From an uncultured Flavobacteriales bacterium (GTDB lineage Bacteria > Bacteroidota > Bacteroidia > Palsa-965): a DNA stretch of 5,381 bases. Both the position numbers and the translations under genes were made by a program. The DNA lies in assembly GCA_946478675.1 (NCBI GenBank), contig CAMLEF010000312.1, forward strand, positions 1-5,381. Reading direction: 5' to 3'. Shown here piece after piece: positions 1 to 5,050 of this stretch (its first letter is position 1; every line of letters starts with the position of its first letter). The notes below the pieces were generated by a model. The model was given only the letters and a program-made list of their open reading frames with translations. It did no database searches and was not told the origin of the DNA.

Positions 1-77
1 GGTAGTGATCGAAGAATTGCTTCATGCTGCGCGGTAAATGTAGTGGAATCCTTCCGTGCGGCTTTGCTAAAAAAATG
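1..77. other. Window edge, possible gene end or gene start (strand unresolved)
   Basis: Two short open stretches touch the left edge and cannot both be coding. On the minus strand an ATG at 25-23 opens MKQFFDHY and runs out of the window. This would continue the minus-strand run of purK and the two small membrane genes. On the plus strand a frame entering at base 2 reads VVIEELLHAAR and stops at TAA 35-37, which would be the C-terminus of a gene convergent with the 107-residue gene. GAA GAA in one frame is TTC TTC in the other, so codon use does not decide. No ribosome site or promoter settles it. I lean slightly to the minus-strand start. Confidence 0.3.
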
Positions 78-110
78 AACCACGGAGACACGGAGGCACG
101 GAGATTTTTT
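78..110 (+). repeat. CACGGAG-type intergenic repeat, copy 1
   Basis: AACCACGGAG is followed by two further CACGGAG units and a T-run. It matches copy 2 at 455-488 closely: GAACCACGGAG, then (A/G)CACGG(A/G)G, then a last CACGGAG. It lies immediately beyond the stop of the 107-residue minus-strand gene and shares its last base. Degenerate intergenic repeats of this 'ACCACGGAG...CACAGAG' form are familiar from Bacteroidota genomes; their role is unknown. There is no inverted symmetry, so it is not a hairpin terminator. Confidence 0.75.
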
Positions 111-433
111 CAATAATGTCTGATCTCGTGCAGGCGGTCCGACCATACGATGAACCAATAATTGGCGCCGACCATAACGATGAACAGGATGATGAGCAGT
201 ACGGTTGGAATACCGGGAAAAGATCTCGGTTGTTTCCTGGGTTCGCGGATGTTGGTGCGGATGGGGAGATGCGGCAAAAAGATGAGGGCGTAGCCACCTG
301 CAAGAATCAGCACCGCGAGCGAACCGAGGCTGGGGTCGGTGTTGCTGCGAAAGACGGCGAGCAGGTTTCCGGCAAGAATAAGTCCTGCACCGAAGGCGAT
401 TCTGATGAGGATTAAACGTGTGGCGGGGTTCAT
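110..433 (-). CDS. Small three-helix membrane protein, paralogue of the 92-residue neighbour
   Basis: The product is 107 residues with an ATG start at 433-431 and a TGA at 112-110. It shows three hydrophobic segments at about residues 7-28, 36-54 and 76-97, joined by short loops. A basic, proline-rich loop (R59 to P76) lies between helices 2 and 3. The product is probably an inner-membrane protein. It shares a pattern with the 92-residue protein upstream: RLxL at 6-9, AG at 21-22, IFxPxLPxR at 51-59 and PGIP at 73-76. I do not recognise the family and assign no function. It is the third gene of a likely purK-led minus-strand unit, with about 100 nt containing repeat copy 2 before it. The paralogy makes it clearly real despite its small size. 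Confidence 0.75.
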   Translation of the reverse strand: MNPATRLILIRIAFGAGLILAGNLLAVFRSNTDPSLGSLAVLILAGGYALIFLPHLPIRTNIREPRKQPRSFPGIPTVLLIILFIVMVGANYWFIVWSDRLHEIRHY

Positions 434-454
434 GGTTTATGACTGCAAGAAGGT

Positions 455-488
455 GAACCACGGAGGCACGGGGACACGGAGTTTGTTT
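455..488 (+). repeat. CACGGAG-type intergenic repeat, copy 2
   Basis: GAACCACGGAG is followed by GCACGGGG, ACACGGAG and a T-rich tail. It has the same orientation and layout as copy 1 at 78-110. It fills much of the 102-nt gap between the 92- and 107-residue genes, about 20 nt upstream of the start of the 107-residue gene, so it would be transcribed (as complement) within the minus-strand message. Copies 1 and 2 each lie a short way 3' of one of the two paralogous genes, so they may have been duplicated with them. Confidence 0.75.
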
Positions 489-535
489 ATAGTTAGTGCA
501 GAATGGCGGAGGGAGTTGCTCTACGTATTCCAAAA

Positions 536-814
536 TCAGGTCATGAAGAACATATTCACCATTAAAGTAACGAAGGCAATGAACATTACTAAAACACGAT
601 GGGGAATACCTGGCCACGGTGGATAATAGTAACGGACGCCCCGTTGCGGGAGATAAGGAACGAAGATCGCGCTCCACCCGACAAAATTGGTAATGAAGCC
701 GGCTTTGTCGAGGCGCGATAAATTTTTCCCGATCGCCATCATTACGTCGCCGGCGATGAAGAGCAGGACGCCTGTCCAGAATAACACCAGCAGTAAGCGT
801 TTTCCCCGTCGCAA
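536..814 (-). CDS. Small three-helix membrane protein with TTG start, directly after purK
   Basis: The product is 92 residues with three hydrophobic segments at about 7-29, 37-54 and 72-91, and is probably an integral inner-membrane protein of unknown function. The start is a TTG at 814-812, three bases after the purK TAA and in the same frame as purK. The TTG is supported by homology: from it, residues 1-23 line up without gaps with the 107-residue paralogue (RLxL at 6-9, AG at 21-22). The next in-frame ATG, at residue 25, would remove helix 1. Shared motifs further on are IFxPxLPxR at 50-58 and PGIP at 68-71. The 3-nt gap implies translational coupling to purK. No catalytic residues are visible. 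Confidence 0.72.
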   Translation of the reverse strand: MRRGKRLLLVLFWTGVLLFIAGDVMMAIGKNLSRLDKAGFITNFVGWSAIFVPYLPQRGVRYYYPPWPGIPHRVLVMFIAFVTLMVNMFFMT

Positions 815-817
815 TGG

Positions 818-1945
818 TTACGCTTTTACTTTCAGCTTCTCTTTCACAATATGCGCTTTCTTCAGCGCTTCTTCGAGGGAGCGGCCGAGCACGGTGACGT
901 GGCCCATTTTACGGAAAGGTTTCGTGATGAGCTTTCCGTAGAGGTGCACGTACACGCCTTCGAGCGCGAGCATTTCTTCGAGGCCTTCGTATTTCGCTTC
1001 GCCTTCGAATCCTTTTTCGCCGAGCAGGTTGACCATGACGCTGGGCTCGATGATGGCGGTGCTGCCGGCGGGATAACCGAGGATGGCGCGCAGGTGCTGC
1101 TCGTATTGCGAGGTGTAATTGCCTTCGATCGTCTGGTGGCCGCTGTTGTGCGGGCGCGGTGCGATCTCGTTGACGAGCACGTCGTCGTTTTTCGTGAGGA
1201 ACATTTCGACGGCGAGCAATCCGACGATGCCGAGCTTCTCTGCGACTTCACGGGCGATGCGTTGCGCTTTTTCTTCCACTTCCGCAGAAACGTCGGCGGG
1301 AGAGAAGAGGAATTCGACGAGGTTCGCTTCGGGATTGAAGAGCATGTCGACGACCGGGAAGCTTTTCACTTCGCCTTTCGTGTTGCGCGACACGATGACG
1401 GAAATTTCTTTTTTGAAGTCGACGAATTTTTCGAGCACGGAAGGTTCGTCGAACGCGTTGTGAAGCTTCGCGGGATCTTTCAGCGGTGTTACGCCTTTGC
1501 CGTCGTAGCCGCCTTTGCGCAGCTTCTGCATGAAGGGAAATGCGGCGGCGTGCTTCGCAATTTCCGCTTTGTTTTCGATGAGCTCGAATGGCGCGGTGGG
1601 AATGCCGTGGTCGCGGTAGAACATTTTCTGCAGGCCTTTGTCCTGGATGAGGCGCAGCACGTGCGGCTGGGGATACACTTCTTTGCCTTCTTTCTCCAGC
1701 GCTTCGAGGGCGTCGACGTTCACGTGCTCGATCTCGATGGTGATGAGGTCGGCGGTTTTTCCGAAGGCGAGCACCGTATCGAAATCGGTGAGCTTGCCGT
1801 GGGTGAACGAGGTGGCGATATCCTTGCAGGGCGCATTCGGGTCCGGGTCGAGCACGGCGATGTGCAGGTTCCAGTTGACGGCTTCCTGGATGAGCATGCG
1901 GCCGAGCTGTCCGCCGCCGAGTACGCCGATCTTTTTCTGTGACAT
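818..1945 (-). CDS. purK: 5-(carboxyamino)imidazole ribonucleotide synthase (PurK, ATP-grasp)
   Basis: PurK converts 5-aminoimidazole ribonucleotide, ATP and bicarbonate to N5-carboxyaminoimidazole ribonucleotide in cytosolic de novo purine synthesis. PurE then rearranges the product, but purE is not in this window. The product is 375 residues, near the usual 350-390. The N-terminal domain opens with the glycine loop GGGQLGRM at 10-17. The ATP-grasp core has FMQKLRKGGYDGKGV at 138-152, the VLEKFVDFKKEISV region at 170-183 and the metal/substrate signature NEIAPRPHNSGHQTIE at 259-274. A C-terminal lid domain follows, containing HLYGK and GRKMGH-like (FRKMGHVTVLG) signatures. Start is ATG at 1945-1943, just before KKIGVLGGG. 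It leads a minus-strand run with two small membrane genes and is divergent from the plus-strand operon. It is intact, with no missing motif. Confidence 0.97.
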   Translation of the reverse strand: MSQKKIGVLGGGQLGRMLIQEAVNWNLHIAVLDPDPNAPCKDIATSFTHGKLTDFDTVLAFGKTADLITIEIEHVNVDALEALEKEGKEVYPQPHVLRLIQDKGLQKMFYRDHGIPTAPFELIENKAEIAKHAAAFPFMQKLRKGGYDGKGVTPLKDPAKLHNAFDEPSVLEKFVDFKKEISVIVSRNTKGEVKSFPVVDMLFNPEANLVEFLFSPADVSAEVEEKAQRIAREVAEKLGIVGLLAVEMFLTKNDDVLVNEIAPRPHNSGHQTIEGNYTSQYEQHLRAILGYPAGSTAIIEPSVMVNLLGEKGFEGEAKYEGLEEMLALEGVYVHLYGKLITKPFRKMGHVTVLGRSLEEALKKAHIVKEKLKVKA

Positions 1946-1949
1946 GGGG

Positions 1950-1957
1950 CGAAATTA
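1950..1957 (-). promoter_or_regulatory. Possible -7 box of the purK promoter
   Basis: Read on the minus strand, TAATTTCG lies 4 nt before the purK ATG and differs by one base from the Bacteroidota -7 consensus TAnnTTTG. A message from here would have almost no leader. No convincing TTG lies about 19 bp further upstream, because that stretch is occupied by the GTTGCGGG repeat, so the call is weak. Confidence 0.25.
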
Positions 1958-1970
1958 CGGAATGAGTTTC

Positions 1971-2012
1971 GAGTTGCGGGGTTCGGGTTGCAAGTTGCGG
2001 GTTTCAGGTTGG
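1971..2012 (+). repeat. Tandem 21-bp G-rich repeat (GTTGCGGG family)
   Basis: Two adjacent 21-bp units, 1971-1991 and 1992-2012, match at 17 of 21 positions. Each has the form nAGTTGCGGG, then nTTC, then nGGTTG. Related but weaker G-rich sequence continues to about 2031. It sits just upstream of purK, between its start and the CACAGAG repeats. Similar degenerate GTTGCGGGTTTCGGGTT strings are common between Bacteroidota genes. C-rich complementary pieces (CTCGCAACC, CGCAACCCGCAAC) occur at 2130-2145 and 2220-2234 in opposite orientation. Confidence 0.7.
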
Positions 2013-2061
2013 GAAGGCGTTGCGTTGGGAGGTTTCCACAATAGAGGAGGAGTAAGCTTTT

Positions 2062-2241
2062 AACCACGGAGGTTCACAGAGGTTTTCACAGAGGAAACAC
2101 AGAGGAAATCCGGCACCAGATTTTTTTCCCTCGCACCCTCGCAACCTGCACCTCCGAACCACAGACGTTTTCACAGGAATCACAGAGAAAGTCCTGCACC
2201 AGATTTTTTCCCTCGCACCTCGCAACCCGCAACTCCGCACC
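2062..2241 (+). repeat. Imperfect direct repeat of about 85-95 bp (CACAGAG plus CTCGCAACC blocks)
   Basis: Unit A (2062-2156) and unit B (2157-2241) have the same internal order: AACCAC(G/A)GA, one or more TTTTCACAG(A)GG-type blocks, a CACAGAG(G)AAA block, GCACCAGATTTTTT, CCCTCGCACC(C), CTCGCAAC, and a C-rich end (CCTCCG / ACTCCGCACC). B is shorter by one TTCACAGAGG element. The front part belongs to the same loose family as the copies at 78-110 and 455-488. Short minus-strand open frames crossing this block only reflect the repeat. It makes up about half of the 375-bp gene-free stretch 1946-2320. Confidence 0.8.
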
Positions 2242-2268
2242 TCTTTTCCAAAATTTTCCCAAAAGCGC

Positions 2269-2300
2269 TTGACTTGTATCCCGCAAATGCCTTTACTTTG
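2269..2300 (+). promoter_or_regulatory. Bacteroidota-type promoter of the plus-strand operon
   Basis: TTGAC at 2269-2273 is separated by exactly 19 bp from TTACTTTG at 2293-2300. The Bacteroidota primary sigma consensus is TTG, about 19 bp, then TAnnTTTG; the -7 box here differs by one base. Transcription should start around 2305-2308, leaving a leader of roughly 13-16 nt before the ATG at 2321. The -33 TTG overlaps a short palindrome AAGCGCTT (2263-2270), and the -7 box is the left arm of the inverted repeat at 2293-2313. Confidence 0.7.
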
Positions 2301-2313
2301 CCGTACAAAGTAA
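2293..2313 (+). promoter_or_regulatory. Perfect inverted repeat over the -7 box and start site, candidate operator
   Basis: Arms TTACTTTG (2293-2300) and CAAAGTAA (2306-2313) are perfect 8-bp inverted repeats with spacer CCGTA. A dimeric protein bound here would cover the -7 element and the start point, blocking RNA polymerase. The left arm would not be transcribed, so it is unlikely to act as an RNA hairpin. The likely ligand is the winged-helix protein encoded as the second gene of this operon (inference). The core CTTTG, 5 bp, CAAAG recurs at 3321-3335. Confidence 0.6.
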
Positions 2314-2320
2314 CTGCTCC

Positions 2321-2986
2321 ATGGCTGAACACGACGACCAACTCAAGGCAATCACGGAAATGCGCGACCTGATGAACCGTTCTTCGCGGTTCCTTTCGCT
2401 GAGCGGGATCTCGGGCGTTTGCGCGGGTGTGTTTGCGTTGCTGGGCGCGACGGCGGCGATGCTGTATTTCTCGGGATGGCTGTTCCGTGAATTTCCGTTC
2501 GACATCAGCGACCTGCGGATCTCTTATGAAGGACGCGCGGTGGAAGTGAGCGGGGAGGTGACGCGCTTCATTTTGTTTTTCGGCGTGGATGCGGGGCTCG
2601 TGCTTTTCTTTTCGCTGCTGACGGGCTGGTATTTCTCCCGCCGTAAAGCGAAACGTGACGGAATTCCCTTCTGGGACGGAACGGCATCGCGCGCGCTGCT
2701 CAACCTCGGTATTCCGCTGGCGGCGGGCGGATTTTTCTGCCTGGCGCTGCTGCTGCACGGAGCGATCGGCCTCATTGCGCCGGCCACGCTGATCTTTTAC
2801 GGGTTGGCGCTGGTGAATGCGAGCAAATACACGGTGAACGACATTCGTTATCTCGGTCTCAGCGAAATCCTGCTCGGGCTGCTGGCGACGGTTTTCATTG
2901 GCTACGGACTTTTATTCTGGGCGGTGGGCTTCGGCGTGCTGCACATTGTATACGGGCTCGTTCTTTATTTCAAATACGAACGGTAG
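2321..2986 (+). CDS. Six-helix membrane protein, partner of the downstream winged-helix regulator
   Basis: The product is 221 residues. A charged cytosolic-looking N-terminus (residues 1-24, with a MRDLMNRSSRF segment) leads into about six hydrophobic helices near 28-53, 82-105, 124-146, 148-167, 178-197 and 198-217. A polar loop of about 28 residues (54-81) lies between helices 1 and 2, and a basic RRKAKRDG loop follows helix 2. The SSRFLSLSGISGVCAGVFALLG region resembles uncharacterised Bacteroidota membrane proteins that I recall seeing next to small winged-helix regulators. No enzyme motif is visible. It is the first gene of the operon, 5 nt before the regulator, which suggests that the two act together, perhaps as sensor and regulator (inference). 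The start is the first ATG after the promoter. Confidence 0.85.
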   Translation: MAEHDDQLKAITEMRDLMNRSSRFLSLSGISGVCAGVFALLGATAAMLYFSGWLFREFPFDISDLRISYEGRAVEVSGEVTRFILFFGVDAGLVLFFSLLTGWYFSRRKAKRDGIPFWDGTASRALLNLGIPLAAGGFFCLALLLHGAIGLIAPATLIFYGLALVNASKYTVNDIRYLGLSEILLGLLATVFIGYGLLFWAVGFGVLHIVYGLVLYFKYER

Positions 2987-2991
2987 CAGGG

Positions 2992-3303
2992 ATGGCGGAT
3001 TATTTAGGGAAGTTCAACAAGGCGTTTGAAAACCGGGTGCGGCTCGGGATCATGTCCATTCTCACGGTCAATGAAAATGTCGGCTTCACGCGCCTGAAGG
3101 AATTACTGAACGTTACCGACGGCAATCTCGCCAGCCATTTGTCGGCGCTGGAAAAAGAAGGCTACGTGGCGGTGATCAAACAATTCATCGACCGCAAGCC
3201 GAATACTTCGTATGCGGTTACCGTTGCGGGAAAAAAAGCATTCCGCGAGCATCTCGATGAGCTGGAGAAGCTGCTCCGCGGCACGGGAAAACACAAAGGT
3301 TAA
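2992..3303 (+). CDS. Small winged-helix transcriptional regulator (HTH_34-like, MarR/ArsR fold)
   Basis: The product is a single-domain DNA-binding protein of 103 residues. An N-terminal helix (FNKAFENRVRLGIMSILTV, 8-26) is followed by FTRLKELLNV (31-40), a recognition helix in TDGNLASHLSALEKEGYV (41-58), and a two-stranded wing around 60-77 (IKQFIDRKPNTSYAVT). It ends in a helical segment, REHLDELEKLLRG (84-96), that probably forms the dimer. The length and the 'DGNLASHLSALEKEGYV...K...P.T.Y..T..G..AF..H' pattern fit the winged-helix family PF13601 (HTH_34). It has no cysteine cluster or ligand domain. It starts 5 nt after the upstream membrane gene and is probably co-translated with it. It is the obvious candidate to bind the inverted repeats at 2293-2313 and 3321-3335. 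Confidence 0.92.
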   Translation: MADYLGKFNKAFENRVRLGIMSILTVNENVGFTRLKELLNVTDGNLASHLSALEKEGYVAVIKQFIDRKPNTSYAVTVAGKKAFREHLDELEKLLRGTGKHKG

Positions 3304-3320
3304 ATTTTTTTATCCCTAAA

Positions 3321-3335
3321 CTTTGTATGGCAAAG
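3321..3335 (+). promoter_or_regulatory. Second CTTTG-N5-CAAAG inverted repeat, across the Coq4-like start codon
   Basis: CTTTG (3321-3325), spacer TATGG and CAAAG (3331-3335) repeat the core and spacing of the operator at 2293-2313. Only the inner 5-bp arms are symmetric here; the outer bases (AAA / CAC) are not. The site covers the ATG at 3327. It may be a weaker internal operator for the winged-helix regulator. A chance match is possible because ATGGCAAAG is a common gene opening (Met-Ala-Lys). Confidence 0.35.
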
Positions 3336-3806
3336 CACTTTGTTAATCGACTCCGGGACGCACTGATCACTTTCCAGGTGCATCGTCTCGCGTTGCCGCT
3401 GGTGAAGCATGTCACGAGACCCGTCAAAGTGCCGTTTGCCCTGCAGGAGTTGGCTGCATTTCCGGAAGGAAGCCTCGGCCGCGACCTGTTTCTCTTTCTC
3501 GAAAAACACGATTTGCAACTGCTGCCGCATTTCGAGACGCACGATGTGAAGCACGTGCTGCTCGGTTACGGCATCGGCGGAAAAGACGAAGGTTGCATGC
3601 AGTTCTTCTACGTCGGCAATCGCCATTATTCTCCCGCGAGCTTAATGACGGTTGCTGCCAGCCTGTTGCTGATGCCCGAGCATATCCGCGATTTTATCAA
3701 AGCGTTTCGTCGCGGAAAAAGCGTTCCGGCCATTGGAAAACTGCCACTCGAAACAATGCTTCACGAACCGACCTTCTCCCTGCGCAAAAAATTTCAAATC
3801 GTCTAA
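3327..3806 (+). CDS. Coq4-family protein
   Basis: The product is 159 residues and soluble-looking. It carries the Coq4 metal signature HDxxH-x11-E in full: H72, D73, H76 and E88, within THDVKHVLLGYGIGGKDEG. Other family features are a leading block, LAAFPEGSLGRDLFLFLEKHDL (42-63), resembling the Coq4 'PxGTLGRxxxxFLxxHxL' pattern, and a C-terminal PLETML...LRKKFQIV like the family's 'PLEEVRxELGI'. In eukaryotes and some bacteria Coq4 acts in ubiquinone synthesis, organising the complex and acting at ring position C1. Bacteroidota usually make menaquinone, so the substrate here is unknown and ubiquinone synthesis should not be assumed. It lies 23 nt after the regulator, and the next gene starts 11 nt after its stop. 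Its length is shorter than that of eukaryotic Coq4, which carries an extra targeting region. Confidence 0.82.
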   Translation: MAKHFVNRLRDALITFQVHRLALPLVKHVTRPVKVPFALQELAAFPEGSLGRDLFLFLEKHDLQLLPHFETHDVKHVLLGYGIGGKDEGCMQFFYVGNRHYSPASLMTVAASLLLMPEHIRDFIKAFRRGKSVPAIGKLPLETMLHEPTFSLRKKFQIV

Positions 3807-3817
3807 AAACAGAACCT

Positions 3818-4345
3818 ATGCATACGATGGCTTCCACCACTTCCATTGTGCAGCACTACGAAGAGCAAGTGTTGCTGCGCCGCGTCCGCCGCTGGACGGT
3901 GCTTTTTATCACGCTGCTTGCGCTGAGCGGTATCACGGCTTTCCCGGTGCAAACGGAATTGCATGCGCTGCTCAATATCCAGCACAGCCTGCCGGAATTC
4001 ATGCGTTGGTGGCTGCTGCGCGTTACGGCTTCCGTGGATGACGTCGTTGCGAATGCGCCGTACCTGCTTTACGGTTACGACTGGCTGGCGTATGCGCACC
4101 TGGTGATCGCGCTGTTCTTCATCGGCGTTTACCGCAACCCGGTGCAGAACCAATGGGTGATCCGCACGGGAATGGTCGCCTGCATCGGTATTTTCTTTCT
4201 CGCTTTCATCTGCGGACAAATCCGCGGCATCCCGTTTTTCTGGACGCTGGTCGATTGCTCGTTCGGCGTGTTCGGTTTGCTGCCGCTGTATGTGGTTGAT
4301 CGCCTTATCCGTCAAATGAAAACTGCGCAGGAAGAATCGCATTAA
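3818..4345 (+). CDS. Four-helix membrane protein of unknown function
   Basis: The product is 175 residues from the ATG at 3818, 11 nt after the Coq4-like stop. The frame is open further upstream to an ATG at 3593, but that stretch lies inside the Coq4-like gene and is its shadow. A second ATG at 3827 (residue 4) is an alternative start. Hydrophobic helices lie near 25-43, 86-104, 117-134 and 138-160. A basic segment (RRVRR, 21-25) precedes helix 1 and a loop of about 40 residues follows it. The run RNPVQNQWVIRTGM (105-118) and IRGIPFFWTLVDCSFGVFG (135-153) looks conserved, as in uncharacterised Bacteroidota membrane proteins, but I cannot name the family. No catalytic motif is visible. It is co-transcribed with its neighbours. 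Confidence 0.83.
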   Translation: MHTMASTTSIVQHYEEQVLLRRVRRWTVLFITLLALSGITAFPVQTELHALLNIQHSLPEFMRWWLLRVTASVDDVVANAPYLLYGYDWLAYAHLVIALFFIGVYRNPVQNQWVIRTGMVACIGIFFLAFICGQIRGIPFFWTLVDCSFGVFGLLPLYVVDRLIRQMKTAQEESH

Positions 4346-4361
4346 ACTTCAAACGCTCGCT

Positions 4362-5027
4362 ATGTTTTATCTCCTCATCGTTTGCATTTACCCGGTCCTG
4401 CTGATTACGACCGTGGCGTCGGTTGGCCTGAACTGGCAGGACTCGATCCGTACGCAATTCCGTTCCGATCCGAAATCCGTTTGGCTGACGATTTTCGGTG
4501 TGCTGTTCACCGTCATTTCACCTGCGCTTGGTTTCTGGCGCTATGACGATTTCCGTCCGGCGATTCCGTTTTCGCCTTCGAACGTTGCTGCCGTCGAGCT
4601 GATGGTGGCGATGTCCGCGGCGAGCTACTGGATCTCGCGTTTTGCAAAGCGGGAAATTCCGACACTCGTGAATTGGATCGTGCGCGCGGGATTGCTCCAG
4701 GGCATTCTTCTTTGCCTCGTCATCACCATTCACTTCGGGCCGGATTATTTGTTGAAAGGGATCGCGTGGCCGATGCTCGGTTTCGAATTGGATGCGCCGC
4801 CGTTCGCAGCGTTGCTGTTGCTGTACGAGCTGGTCTGCAACATCCGTTCTGTTGAACCGCGGGAAAGCAGCCGCTCAATTTCACAATGGCGTTTCCTGCT
4901 GTGGGGATTGCTGCCTGTGCTGTTCATCGTGGAGCAAGCGTTTCTCCTGCCGTTCGGTTACTCCTGGAACAGCTGGCTGCTCGCTTTCACGCACAGTCGT
5001 GATTTTACCTTCTCTCATCTCTTCTGA
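4362..5027 (+). CDS. Six-helix membrane protein of unknown function
   Basis: The product is 221 residues, beginning at ATG 4362, 16 nt after the previous stop. Hydrophobic segments fall near 2-21, 39-60, 74-93, 103-123, 134-158 and 176-198. The first lies at the very N-terminus, with no cleavable signal evident. The first loop is charged and polar (NWQDSIRTQFRSDPKS, 24-38), and a hydrophilic loop PRESSRSISQWR (165-176) precedes the last helix. I do not recognise the family. It is probably an inner-membrane protein working with the other membrane proteins of the operon, given tight spacing on both sides. No transporter, protease or kinase motif is visible. Confidence 0.82.
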   Translation: MFYLLIVCIYPVLLITTVASVGLNWQDSIRTQFRSDPKSVWLTIFGVLFTVISPALGFWRYDDFRPAIPFSPSNVAAVELMVAMSAASYWISRFAKREIPTLVNWIVRAGLLQGILLCLVITIHFGPDYLLKGIAWPMLGFELDAPPFAALLLLYELVCNIRSVEPRESSRSISQWRFLLWGLLPVLFIVEQAFLLPFGYSWNSWLLAFTHSRDFTFSHLF

Positions 5028-5050
5028 AAAACATCACCAACATTTCCACT

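Noticed and set aside
78..110. Rho-independent terminator at the CACGGAG repeat with T-run
   Set aside because: The repeated units are direct, not inverted, so no stem forms. The T-run is on the plus strand whereas the adjacent gene is on the minus strand.
851..1942. Long plus-strand open frame (363 codons) opposite purK
   Set aside because: It is the antisense shadow of purK, which has all family motifs. The predicted protein is unusually rich in F, E, H, V and R and resembles no known fold.
1971..2241. CRISPR array
   Set aside because: The repeats are degenerate and adjacent or unevenly spaced, with no unique spacers of constant length and no cas genes.
2004..2286. Short minus-strand open frames in the intergenic region
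   Set aside because: They translate the repeats and show the same internal duplication, with no plausible starts or domains.
2180..2758. Minus-strand open frame of 192 codons opposite the first operon gene
   Set aside because: It is low-complexity (R, Q, E, H rich), partly built from the repeats, and antisense to a clear membrane protein.
3317..3325. TAAACTTTG as an internal promoter for the Coq4-like gene
   Set aside because: The TTTG ends one base before the ATG, so transcription would begin inside the gene. The spacing in TA-AAC-TTTG is one base too long and no TTG lies about 19 bp upstream. The inverted repeat explains the sequence better.
3593..3817. N-terminal extension of the four-helix membrane protein to an upstream ATG
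   Set aside because: The extension overlaps the well-supported Coq4-like gene in another frame. The ATG at 3818, just after the Coq4-like stop, gives a sensible basic N-terminus followed by helix 1.
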